From Ilumatobacteraceae bacterium (GTDB lineage Bacteria > Actinomycetota > Acidimicrobiia > Acidimicrobiales > Ilumatobacteraceae), in NCBI GenBank assembly GCA_022843125.1, contig JALHOG010000010.1, positions 1 through 64,000 of the forward strand: a stretch of 64,000 bases of DNA, given 5' to 3'. Below the pieces are notes generated by a model. It worked only from the letters and a program-made list of their open reading frames with translations, made no database searches and was not told the origin of the DNA. Positions 34,309 through 42,615 of the stretch are shown piece by piece; the first letter of the stretch is position 1, and every line of letters begins with the position of its first letter. Made by a program: the position numbers and the translations under genes.

Positions 34309-36301
34309 GAGCGACCTCCAGTTCGGCTCCGCCCTCGGGTGTGGGCGGGTCGTAGTCGTCGGGGGTGGCCGTCGCCGGCTCGAGACCCCAGCCGTACATC
34401 GCCGCCATGACGATCGCCCCGCCGACGACGATGAGCCAGATGTTGTAGATGACGCCGTACGCCATCACCGGCAGACCGAAGGCCAGCACGATCGGCCAGT
34501 ACGACGGCGACGGCAGGTGGATGTGCTTGTCGGCATTCGCCTCCTGCTCGGCGAGGACGTCCTCCGCGGTGGCGACCTGGTGGTACTCGTGGTGTTCGCC
34601 TTCCCCGCGGTCTTCGTACTTGCGGTGGAAGAACTCGTCGAGGTGGTGGACGGTGGGGATCGCGTCGAAGTTGTGCTCCTTCGGCGGGCTCGCCGTCATC
34701 CACTCGAGCGAGCGGGCGTCCCACGGATCGAGCGGCGCCGGCCCGTTCTTGCGATGCGAGTAGAACACGTTGATGACGAAGAGGAACGCACCGATGCCGA
34801 GGATCAGCGAGCCGATCGAGGCCACGAGGTTCCAGAAGTTCAGGTTGAAGAACCCTTCGCCGGCGCGGGCGTCGGTGGTCTGGTACATGCGGCGCGGCTG
34901 GCCCTGGAGGCCGATGATGTGCATCGGTCCGAAGGTCAGGTTCATGCCGATGATCATCAGCCAGAAGTTCCACTTGCCGAGGGTCTCGTTCAGCAGCTTG
35001 CCGAACATCTTCGGCCACCAGTAGTAGAGGCCGGAGAAGATGCCGAGCACCGCCCCACCGAACAGCACGTAGTGGAAGTGGGCGACGATGTAGTACGTGT
35101 CGGTCTGCTGTGTGTCGGACGGAGCAACGGCGTGCGTGACGCCCGACAGACCGCCGATGGTGAACTGCACGATCAGACCGATCGCGAACAGCATCGCCGT
35201 GGTGAAGACCAGCTTGCCGCCCCACATGGTCATGATCCAGTTCACGATCTTGACGCCGGTGGGGATCGCGATCGCCATCGTGGCGACGGAGAACACCGCC
35301 ACCGAGATCGGCCCGAGGCCTGAGGCGAACATGTGGTGGGCCCACACACCCCAGCCGACGAAGCCGATCGCGGCGCCGGAGAACACCACCAGCGGGTAGC
35401 CGAAGAGCGGCTTCTTCGAGAAGACCGGGAGCACCTCGGACACGATGCCGAACGAGGGCAGGATCAGGATGTAGACCTCGGGGTGACCGAAGATCCAGAA
35501 CAGGTGCTGCCAGAGCAGCGGGTCGGCGCCGGCCTCGACACTGAAGAACGTGGCGTCGAAGTTGCGCTGGAACATCAGCAGGAACAGCGCCACCGTGATG
35601 ACCGGGATCGCGAACAGCAGCAGGAACTGCACGATCAGGATCATCCACGTGAAGATCGGCATCTTCATCAGACTCATGCCGGGAGCCCGCATGTTGATCA
35701 CGGTGACGATCAGGTTGATCGCGCCGGTCAGCGAGGCGATGCCGGTGATCTGGAGACCGAGCGTCCAGAAGTCGATTCCGCTGGTGGGCGAGAACGGCAC
35801 CGACGAGTTCGGGGCGTACATGAACCAACCGCCGTCGGCGGCACCGCCGAGGAACCACGACGTGTTGATGAAGATCGCACCGAAGAGGAAGCACCAGAAG
35901 CCGAACGCGTTGATGCGCGGGAATGCAACGTCACGAGCGCCGATCTGCAGGGGCACGAAGTAGTTCGCGAACGCAGCCGCCATCGGCATCACGAAGAGGA
36001 ACACCATCGTGGTGGCGTGCATCGTGAACATCTGGTTGTACTTGTCGGCCGAGAGGATCGTCCCCTCATTGGTGGCGAGCTGGGCGCGGATGAGCAGCGC
36101 CTCGAAGCCACCGAGGAAGAAGAAGAAGATCGCGGTGACGCCGTACATGATGCCGAGCTTCTTGTGGTCGATCGTGAACAGCCACGATTTCCACCCCTTG
36201 GTCTCGACGGGACGCCGGAACACGCCGTACGACGACGACGGCGTGACGACGGCCGGCACGAGGCCGCCGTCGCGGGTTGCGGGACGTTCGATCAGCGCCA
36301 T
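34301..36301 (-). CDS. ctaD: Cytochrome c oxidase subunit I (aa3, type A1)
   Basis: 666 residues, about 12 core helices plus a long C-terminal cytoplasmic tail. All metal ligands are present: helix II FTMHATTMVF (heme a), helix VI FGHPEVYIL (CuB His and cross-linked Tyr; the Glu marks a type A1 enzyme with a D-channel), helix VII WAHHMF (two CuB His) and helix X AHFHYVLFGG (heme a3 and a). It reduces oxygen to water and pumps protons. It follows subunit II by 7 bases. It is the functional counterpart of the ligand-free homologue at 39335-41014. Confidence 0.97.
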   Translation of the reverse strand: MALIERPATRDGGLVPAVVTPSSSYGVFRRPVETKGWKSWLFTIDHKKLGIMYGVTAIFFFFLGGFEALLIRAQLATNEGTILSADKYNQMFTMHATTMVFLFVMPMAAAFANYFVPLQIGARDVAFPRINAFGFWCFLFGAIFINTSWFLGGAADGGWFMYAPNSSVPFSPTSGIDFWTLGLQITGIASLTGAINLIVTVINMRAPGMSLMKMPIFTWMILIVQFLLLFAIPVITVALFLLMFQRNFDATFFSVEAGADPLLWQHLFWIFGHPEVYILILPSFGIVSEVLPVFSKKPLFGYPLVVFSGAAIGFVGWGVWAHHMFASGLGPISVAVFSVATMAIAIPTGVKIVNWIMTMWGGKLVFTTAMLFAIGLIVQFTIGGLSGVTHAVAPSDTQQTDTYYIVAHFHYVLFGGAVLGIFSGLYYWWPKMFGKLLNETLGKWNFWLMIIGMNLTFGPMHIIGLQGQPRRMYQTTDARAGEGFFNLNFWNLVASIGSLILGIGAFLFVINVFYSHRKNGPAPLDPWDARSLEWMTASPPKEHNFDAIPTVHHLDEFFHRKYEDRGEGEHHEYHQVATAEDVLAEQEANADKHIHLPSPSYWPIVLAFGLPVMAYGVIYNIWLIVVGGAIVMAAMYGWGLEPATATPDDYDPPTPEGGAELEVAHG

Positions 36302-36308
36302 GCGATCA

Positions 36309-37553
36309 TCACTTCCGTTCCAACAGATAGGCGACCAGCTCGTTGATCTGGTCTTCCGACAGTCCGAGGTTGGGCATGCCGCGCACCTTGCCGTCGGTCT
36401 CCAGCAATGCGGTGGCGTCGGCGTACATCGGCTTCTTGGCGGGCGCGTCTCGCAGCCATTCCTTGAGGTCGATCTCGTTGAGGCATTCCGGCGTGACGCC
36501 CTTCAGGTAGGCCGCGCCGAAGTCTTCCGGGCTGGCGTTCCAGACCTCGTCGCGACAGGCCGGCGTGAGGAGGTCCCACGACGCTCCGGCGAAGGTGTTG
36601 CGCGTCATGAAGTTGGTGAGGTTCGGGGCAGCGCCCGAGTACACCCACTGGTCGGGGGCCGACACGATCGGATCGCCGTTGCCGTCGACGAGACCGTCGA
36701 CCTGGTGGCAGCGGGCGCACTGGGAGACATAGGTGACCTCACCGGCCGCGGCGAGCGTGCCCGCCTCGGGCGACTGGTACGGCTCGAGCTGGTTGTCGAG
36801 CCAGGCCTGGAAGTCGTCGGGGTCGAGCGCGATCATCTCCATGCGCATGTTGGCGTGGCTGAGGCCGCAGAACTCGGTGCACTGGCCGGCGTAGATGCCC
36901 GGACCGTCGGCGTGGAAGCGCCACGTGTGGACACGACCCGGCACCATGTCGCGCTTGCCGTTGAGCTTCGGGATCCAGAACGAGTGGATCACGTCACGGC
37001 TGGTTCCACGGATCAGCACCTTGGTGTCGGTCGGGATGATGACCTGGCCGCTGGTGATGAGCGGAACTGCCGCAGCGTTCGACGGGGTGTAGCCACAGAT
37101 CGAGCCGTCGGCGGCGACCGGGTAGTCGTACTCCCACCACCACTGCTGACCGGTGACGTTGATGACGCACTCGGTGTCCTGGGTTTCGGCGAGGTCGAAG
37201 ATGGTGTTGACCGTGAACCCGGCGATCACGGCGAGGATCGCTGCGGGGAGCGCGATGAACGTGTACTCGATGATCGGGTTGCCGTGCGACTGCTCCGGGA
37301 TCGGCTGGCCGCGATCCTTGAACTTGATGACGGCGTACAGCACGACCGCCATCACGATCACGCCGACGATGCCTGCGACGAGGAAGATCGGCCACTGGAG
37401 GTTGTGGATCGTCTGGGCGTTCTCGCCCTCTGGTGCCCACGTGTCCTGCGGGGCGTCCTGCGCGCATGCGGAGATCGCGAGCGCGCCGGCGCCCAGGAGG
37501 GCGAGGCGGGCTGCGTGGGCGAGGCGCCGGGGGGTGGAGGGTCGCTCAGACAT
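36309..37553 (-). CDS. ctaC: Cytochrome c oxidase subunit II fused to cytochrome c
   Basis: 414 residues from the ATG at 37553. N-terminal lipoprotein-type signal (ALAISAC), two membrane helices, then a cupredoxin domain with GQQWWWEYDYP (aromatic patch) and the CuA site GQCTEFCGLSHANMRMEM (C-x3-C-x3-H and Met). A C-terminal cytochrome c domain holds CARCHQ, with a later Met in VRGMPNLGLS. The fusion classifies this as a caa3-type oxidase, taking electrons through its own heme c. The unusual membrane protein (37601) lies directly upstream. Confidence 0.95.
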   Translation of the reverse strand: MSERPSTPRRLAHAARLALLGAGALAISACAQDAPQDTWAPEGENAQTIHNLQWPIFLVAGIVGVIVMAVVLYAVIKFKDRGQPIPEQSHGNPIIEYTFIALPAAILAVIAGFTVNTIFDLAETQDTECVINVTGQQWWWEYDYPVAADGSICGYTPSNAAAVPLITSGQVIIPTDTKVLIRGTSRDVIHSFWIPKLNGKRDMVPGRVHTWRFHADGPGIYAGQCTEFCGLSHANMRMEMIALDPDDFQAWLDNQLEPYQSPEAGTLAAAGEVTYVSQCARCHQVDGLVDGNGDPIVSAPDQWVYSGAAPNLTNFMTRNTFAGASWDLLTPACRDEVWNASPEDFGAAYLKGVTPECLNEIDLKEWLRDAPAKKPMYADATALLETDGKVRGMPNLGLSEDQINELVAYLLERK

Positions 37554-37600
37554 CAACGAAGTCCGTACTTTCTGCGGTGTGTGCAAGGTATCCCACGAAT

Positions 37601-38740
37601 TCACGGGACGACCACTTCGAGCGTGGCATCCGTGCCGGGCACGGCGAACTCGTAGCCCTCGTCGGTGGCGAAGCTCGGCAGGTCGAAGATCAGGGTGAGG
37701 AACTGGACGCCACCCTCCTTGGCGAGGGCGGTGCAGATCTGCTCGGGGCCGACGGGCTGGCCGTTGTCGTCGAGACGGGGGTTCATGCCGATCACGAGCC
37801 GCGCCTCGCCGCCCGACTCGTTGCGGAACATCACATTGTTCGGGTTCGAGCGGGGCAGGGTGAGCGGTGCGGCGCCTTCGACCGTGGGGACGAAGCCCGG
37901 TGCGGTCCAGGTGAGGGTGGTGCCGTCGAAGATGACCTCGGCGGCGACGTTCGACTTGCCGGCCACCGTCTGGCTGGCCTTCTCGTCGGCCGACACCTCT
38001 TCGGCGCCGCACTCGCCACGAGCCGCGTAGTACGCCGTGGTCTTGTGCACCTCGATCTCACGTTCGCCGTTGACCCCGGCGACCGTGCCGCCGGCGATCA
38101 GGGCCACCGTGGCGAGGCCGAACGTCCCGGTGAGCGCCGTCTTGGAAGCGCCCCGCTTGACCCCGACGACCGCTCCGATGGCGAGCACGAGGGCAGAGAC
38201 GATCGAGAACCCGATCACGGTCGACGACTTCGACGGCAGGCCGAGCATCACCCGGCTGAACGAGTAGGCCACGATCCCGAACACGATCGCGGCAGCGATC
38301 GGGATCTCGAGCGGATCGATGAGGAAGTTCCGGGCGTGGCTGTTGTAGCCACGCTCGGCGGACGCCCGCTCACTCCACCCCTGCACGAGCCACTCGAGGG
38401 CGCCGGCGGTGACGATGATCGCTCCGAGGATGAACAGGGCCGGGAGCGATGCGAGCCCGAGCGCCATCGCCGTCGCGCCGACGGCGATCAGCAACGGCCA
38501 GAGGCTGGGGGTGGCGCTCGCCTGGGCGGCAGCCGAGCTCTCGAACGCGTCGGTGTCCATCGCCGAGACGTTGGCGTCGCGGCCGTACGTGCTGATCCCG
38601 GCGAGCAGCGCCAGTCCGGCAGCTGCCGAGATGAGGCCGATCGTGCCGAGGGCGCCGCCGTTCGCCACGCCATAGATGAGGGCGAGCAACCCGGCCGCGA
38701 CGGCGGATCCGACGAGGAGTTTCGAACCGGTGGTGATCAT
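37601..38740 (-). CDS. Unknown membrane protein, six helices plus possible cupredoxin-like domain
   Basis: 379 residues. The first 245 or so form about six helices (for example LFILGAIIVTAGALEWLVQG and FGIVAYSFSRVML). The C-terminal 130 residues are beta-rich and extracytoplasmic: VIFDGTTLTWTAPGFVPT, then LPRSNPNNVMFRNESGGEARL and a terminal EFAVPGTDATLEVVVP. This outline resembles a cupredoxin, but no Cys-His-Met copper set is visible; the few cysteines (ECGAEE and QICTAL) are not in a copper motif. It sits between a ligand-free subunit III/I pair and functional subunit II, so it may be the subunit II- or IV-like part of that complex (inference). I do not know a named family. Confidence 0.6.
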   Translation of the reverse strand: MITTGSKLLVGSAVAAGLLALIYGVANGGALGTIGLISAAAGLALLAGISTYGRDANVSAMDTDAFESSAAAQASATPSLWPLLIAVGATAMALGLASLPALFILGAIIVTAGALEWLVQGWSERASAERGYNSHARNFLIDPLEIPIAAAIVFGIVAYSFSRVMLGLPSKSSTVIGFSIVSALVLAIGAVVGVKRGASKTALTGTFGLATVALIAGGTVAGVNGEREIEVHKTTAYYAARGECGAEEVSADEKASQTVAGKSNVAAEVIFDGTTLTWTAPGFVPTVEGAAPLTLPRSNPNNVMFRNESGGEARLVIGMNPRLDDNGQPVGPEQICTALAKEGGVQFLTLIFDLPSFATDEGYEFAVPGTDATLEVVVP

Positions 38741-38753
38741 CGTGCTGGTGCGC

Positions 38754-39338
38754 TCACTTGGTGACGTAGACGAGGAACCACACCGCGCTGTAGGCAGCGG
38801 CGATGAAGTACCAGTACAGGGCGTGGGCGGACAGGACCTCGACCTCGCCGAGGCGGCCGCCGAGGGCTCGGAACGAGGCGACGACGGTGTAGACGAGTCC
38901 GGCGGCGACGAGTGCGGTCATCGTGCCGGTCACGGCATAGAACAGCGGCCCGTAGTAGTCGGCGGCGATCGGGACACCCATCGTGTACCAGACGAACGCC
39001 TGACCGTTGATGAAGGCGATCGCGAGCAGGCCGACGATCCCGAGGGCCAGCGCCGTGTGCGCCCGGTCGTCACGCTTGCCGGAGTACACCGCCCACTGGG
39101 CGAACACGCACAGCGACCACAGGGTCATCAGCATCACGTTCGACGCGACCTCGGTGATGATGTAGTCGACCGGGAAACGACCCTCCGGGTTGGCGTCGAG
39201 GAAGCGCTCACGCAGGAGCGCGAACACGGCGAGCATGCCGCCGATGAGCATGGTGCCGGCGACGCACGCGAGCGCCGTGCCGACCAGCAGCTGGCGACGG
39301 GGCGCCGGCGGCGCAGCAGCGGGCAGTGCCATCGTCAC
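38754..39338 (-). CDS. Degenerate heme-copper oxidase subunit III-like protein
   Basis: 194 residues with five helices in the same pattern as subunit III (33685-34308). In the first helix the SECLLFGG segment of the true subunit is replaced by VAGTMLIGG, losing the conserved Glu, and the FHGVHV motif of the later helix is absent (YAVTGTMTALV). The C-terminal region ALYWYFIAAAYSAVWFLVYV corresponds to the final subunit III helix. Its ATG overlaps the stop of the ligand-free subunit I gene by 4 bases, so the two are expressed together. It probably acts with that protein rather than the catalytic oxidase. Confidence 0.72.
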   Translation of the reverse strand: MTMALPAAAPPAPRRQLLVGTALACVAGTMLIGGMLAVFALLRERFLDANPEGRFPVDYIITEVASNVMLMTLWSLCVFAQWAVYSGKRDDRAHTALALGIVGLLAIAFINGQAFVWYTMGVPIAADYYGPLFYAVTGTMTALVAAGLVYTVVASFRALGGRLGEVEVLSAHALYWYFIAAAYSAVWFLVYVTK

Positions 39339-41014
39339 GACCGGCTCCCTTCATGGGTCATGTCGAACACCGGCGTGGCGGACGCCACCGTCGGGACGTG
39401 CTCGAAGTTCGAGGCGGGGGCCGGCGACGGCCTGCTCCACTCGATGGTGTGGCCACCGAACGGGTTGTCGGCCGCACGGGCGCCGGCACCGACGAACGTC
39501 TTCATCATGAGGCCGACGAACGCCAGCACGGCGACGAGCATCAGGATGCTGCCGATCATCGACAGCACGTTCCAGAGCGAGGCGCTCCCTGCGTAGTCGA
39601 GCGACAGGACCGTTTCGAGATCGGGATCGCTCGCCGGGATGCCGCCTGCCTGACCGAGGAAGCCGGCGATGTAGAGCGGCAGCGACGCGAGGACCGTGCC
39701 GCCCAGCGCCAGCAGGACGAGCGGCAGCACGAGCTTCTCGGGGAGGGTGCGACCCCACAGCTTGGGCGCCCAGAACGCGATACCACCCATGACGCCCATC
39801 GCAGCGCCGTAGACGACGTACAGCACGGCACCTTCCTCCATTGCTGTCCCGGCGATCTCGAGGTCGGCGATGCCCATCAAGAAGGTGCCGACGACACCGA
39901 CGAACACCATCCCCATCCCGAGGAAGGAGAACAGGAACGCAGCCGTGATCTGCGGGCGGCCGTGAGCCATGCCGGACTTGGCGGTGAGACCACCGAGACC
40001 CATCACCATCAGCAGGCCGAGCACCGGAACGCCGACCAGCGTCAGGAAGGGCAGCAGATCGCCGAGGAACGCGCCGAAGGTCTGATCGCTGTCGAGGCTG
40101 ACCATCGTGGCGATGTTGTCGGGCGACGTGACGAACGACTGCGTCGTGACGGCGGCGAACGCAGCGAACCCGACGAAGGCGATCCCGGTGAAGAGGACCC
40201 CACGGAGCGGCTGGCGGGCCTTGAACGTGACCGGCATCAGTTCGGCGGCGACGCCGACGGCCGGGATCGCGAACACGATGACCATCGGAACCGAGAAGAT
40301 CCAGCCGATCCACGGGCCGATGCCCTCGGCGCCACCGAAGTTCAACTGGGTGCCCAGGCGATGATCGATGAATACGTAGATGATCGCCCCGAACGCGACG
40401 GGCAGCGCCACCACGGCGCCGATCGCGCTGACGAGCGCCGACCACGAGAACAGGGGAACACGCCACATGGTCATGCCGGGCGCACGGGTGGTGAGCACCG
40501 TCACCGCGACCGATCCGGCCGACGCCAGCAGACCGAGGATCATGAGGCCGTGCCCGGCGAGGAACAGGTCGACGGCGTCGGGCGTGCCGCCACCGACGCC
40601 CCCGTTGCGACCGAGCGCCGTGAACGTCAGCACCAGGCCGCCGAGCCACGCGTAGCAACCCGTGAGCGCCAGGCGCGGGAAGGCGATCTGGCGGGCACCC
40701 AGCTGGAGGGGGACGACGGCGATCGCGAGCCCGAGCGCCAGCGGGATGACACCGGCGAAGACCAGAGAGACCCGCTGGGCTTGGAACAGCTGGACCAGCG
40801 TGTCGCGCTGGAGCGCGGCGGACTCGGCGGCACGTTCGAGACCCAGCAGGGCGCTGATGACGGTCGCTCCGAGCAGGCCGAGCAGGCCGAACCCCAGGTA
40901 GATCCGGCCGATCTTCTTGTGATCGGCGGTCGTCGCCCAAGAGGCCAGACCGGCGAAGAACGACGCCACGACCGATTCACCGGCTGCGTCTGCGTGGGTT
41001 TCGATCGTCGTCAT
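39335..41014 (-). CDS. Heme-copper oxidase subunit I-like protein lacking all metal ligands
   Basis: 559 residues, about 12 helices, clearly related to subunit I: TTADHKKIGRIYLG, VVPLQLGARQIAFPRL and TTRAPGMTMWRVPLF line up gap-free with the true subunit (34301-36301). Yet every metal or heme ligand is changed: helix II His is Gln80; helix VI H-P-E-V-Y is V242-P-M-V-I246; helix VII His-His is Ala288-Val289; helix X H-F-H is G395-A-V397. Substitution, not deletion, indicates an intact, selected protein with no heme a, a3 or CuB. It begins the long cox block. Its role is unknown: perhaps an assembly or supercomplex scaffold, or ion conduction. True Cox I is excluded by the missing ligands. Confidence 0.85.
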   Translation of the reverse strand: MTTIETHADAAGESVVASFFAGLASWATTADHKKIGRIYLGFGLLGLLGATVISALLGLERAAESAALQRDTLVQLFQAQRVSLVFAGVIPLALGLAIAVVPLQLGARQIAFPRLALTGCYAWLGGLVLTFTALGRNGGVGGGTPDAVDLFLAGHGLMILGLLASAGSVAVTVLTTRAPGMTMWRVPLFSWSALVSAIGAVVALPVAFGAIIYVFIDHRLGTQLNFGGAEGIGPWIGWIFSVPMVIVFAIPAVGVAAELMPVTFKARQPLRGVLFTGIAFVGFAAFAAVTTQSFVTSPDNIATMVSLDSDQTFGAFLGDLLPFLTLVGVPVLGLLMVMGLGGLTAKSGMAHGRPQITAAFLFSFLGMGMVFVGVVGTFLMGIADLEIAGTAMEEGAVLYVVYGAAMGVMGGIAFWAPKLWGRTLPEKLVLPLVLLALGGTVLASLPLYIAGFLGQAGGIPASDPDLETVLSLDYAGSASLWNVLSMIGSILMLVAVLAFVGLMMKTFVGAGARAADNPFGGHTIEWSRPSPAPASNFEHVPTVASATPVFDMTHEGSRS

Positions 41015-41167
41015 GGGACGTAGGTGTTTCCTTCAACGTTGCTGGCAACGGCTCGCGAGTCGACGCGACACTACCGACCGAACACTACTGGGCACGTTGG
41101 GCGCGAGTGGAAATCCTCCGCCCGCGCTCATGAGCCGCTCGACCGTGACGTCGGGCTCATCCGGCGC

Positions 41168-42358
41168 TCATCCGGCGAGCCCGAACTGGGCCCGGCCCGT
41201 GCCGGTGAGGTCGTCGACGGTGGCCCGGCCGACGAACTCGACCTCGAAGTCCTCCGGAGGGAAATCACGCGGGCTGGCGCCCCGGCGGAATCGCTCCAGG
41301 TGGTCGGCCTGATACGCAGCGTTGCGTTCGCACCACGGCGAGGCACCGATGTACATGACGTTGCCCCACCTGACGTCGTTCGTCGCGTCGGCGACCGAGT
41401 GGAAGACGTCGCCGTGCCACCACACGGTGTCGCCCGGAACGACCGCCGGGATCGGCACCAACGCCCGGGCGAGGAGCTCGTCGCCGTGGTCGCTCCGGGG
41501 AGCGGGCGTCGGTTCGCCGTCGAGGCCGAGCTCGCCGGCGAGCCCGACCACGAACCGGTACGCCACGGCGAGCGGGATCGGGACCAGATGGAGCACCCCG
41601 TCGTCGGGTTCCATCTCGGAGAGCGCCGTCCAGCCCTGGAACGTGCGGAAGACCGAGCAGCCGACGGGCGACTCGACGGGCAGCACGGTCCGGTAGGCCG
41701 GGTTCCACGGATCGAAGGCGTCGATGCCGCCCGTGAGGAGTGGCGCGAACACACGCTGGTTCTCGAGGATCGTCCAGCCGCCGATGGCCGGGGTGTCGAC
41801 GTGCATACCGAGCCCCAGGGAGTCGGCCCCGGGTTCGCGCCGGCGGACCCGATCGGGGTAGCCGATGTCGGTGTCGGGGTCGAACCACGCACCGCCCGGC
41901 CCGCCCGGCGTATCGAGGGTCCAGAGCCGGTTGAGGAACCGACGGGCGGCGACCATGTTCGGGTGCTGGCGGGCGGCCACCTGGGGGCGGGACCAGTAGA
42001 CGCCCCAGATCCGCGACCCGGTGGCCGCCTCGGCGTTGTGGGCCTCGAACCGCTCGCGGAAGGCGTTGCGCGACACGTAGTCGGCGATCTCGGCGTCCCA
42101 GGCTTCGGCCTCGGCCCGCTCGAAGGTGCCGCGGACCACCGCGCATCCCCGGCGGTGGACGGCCGCGATCGTGGGCGGGGGGACGGTCCCGGCCAGCACC
42201 TCGGCCATGTCGATCTCGGGGATCACCGGGCTCCCGGCCGCGACCGCCGCCTCGACCGCCTCGACCTCGGCAGTGACGTGCGCCCGGAGCTCGTCCAACC
42301 GCCGGGCGACGACGTCGGGCCCGATCGCGAGCGATGCGAGGTACTCGTCAACGGTCAT
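41168..42358 (-). CDS. DUF1479 (YbiU-like) putative 2-oxoglutarate/Fe(II) oxygenase
   Basis: 396 residues from the ATG at 42358. DUF1479/YbiU features: GCAVVRGTFERAEAEAWDAE, YWSRPQVAARQHPNM, and an iron site GMHVDTPAIGGW (His-x-Asp) with a distal WWHGDVFHSV supplying the second His. The DUF1479 family is related to 2-oxoglutarate-dependent dioxygenases, but the substrate is not known. The 257 bases between this start and the HNH gene contain no recognisable gene or signal; a longer N-terminus reading into that space is possible but unlikely. Confidence 0.82.
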   Translation of the reverse strand: MTVDEYLASLAIGPDVVARRLDELRAHVTAEVEAVEAAVAAGSPVIPEIDMAEVLAGTVPPPTIAAVHRRGCAVVRGTFERAEAEAWDAEIADYVSRNAFRERFEAHNAEAATGSRIWGVYWSRPQVAARQHPNMVAARRFLNRLWTLDTPGGPGGAWFDPDTDIGYPDRVRRREPGADSLGLGMHVDTPAIGGWTILENQRVFAPLLTGGIDAFDPWNPAYRTVLPVESPVGCSVFRTFQGWTALSEMEPDDGVLHLVPIPLAVAYRFVVGLAGELGLDGEPTPAPRSDHGDELLARALVPIPAVVPGDTVWWHGDVFHSVADATNDVRWGNVMYIGASPWCERNAAYQADHLERFRRGASPRDFPPEDFEVEFVGRATVDDLTGTGRAQFGLAG

Positions 42359-42615
42359 GTCGGGATCATGCACGACCGGACCGCGCTGGGACACTTCCAC
42401 GGACACGCGACGACGACGCCGGATCGGGGTCGGTGTTCCCGCGCTGACGCCGGCACCCACGACGGGCACGAACGAGCGCGACATCGCCGCGAACGGGACG
42501 TGGGTGGCGCGAGCGAGCAGCGTCGGGGAACGACGGCCGTCGACCGGCCATGCGATCCTGGCTGGACCGGGCACGCGACGAGGTGCCCGGTCGAGGGGTG
42601 CGGCTTCGGGCGGCA

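Noticed and set aside
39335-41014. The ligand-free subunit I considered as a pseudogene or sequencing error
   Set aside because: The frame is intact, the changes are spread over four helices as clean substitutions, and conserved structural motifs are kept. Also, its stop overlaps the next start.
42359-42615. Gap between the DUF1479 and HNH genes examined for a small gene or RNA
   Set aside because: No ribosome site, hairpin pair or protein-like frame could be supported.
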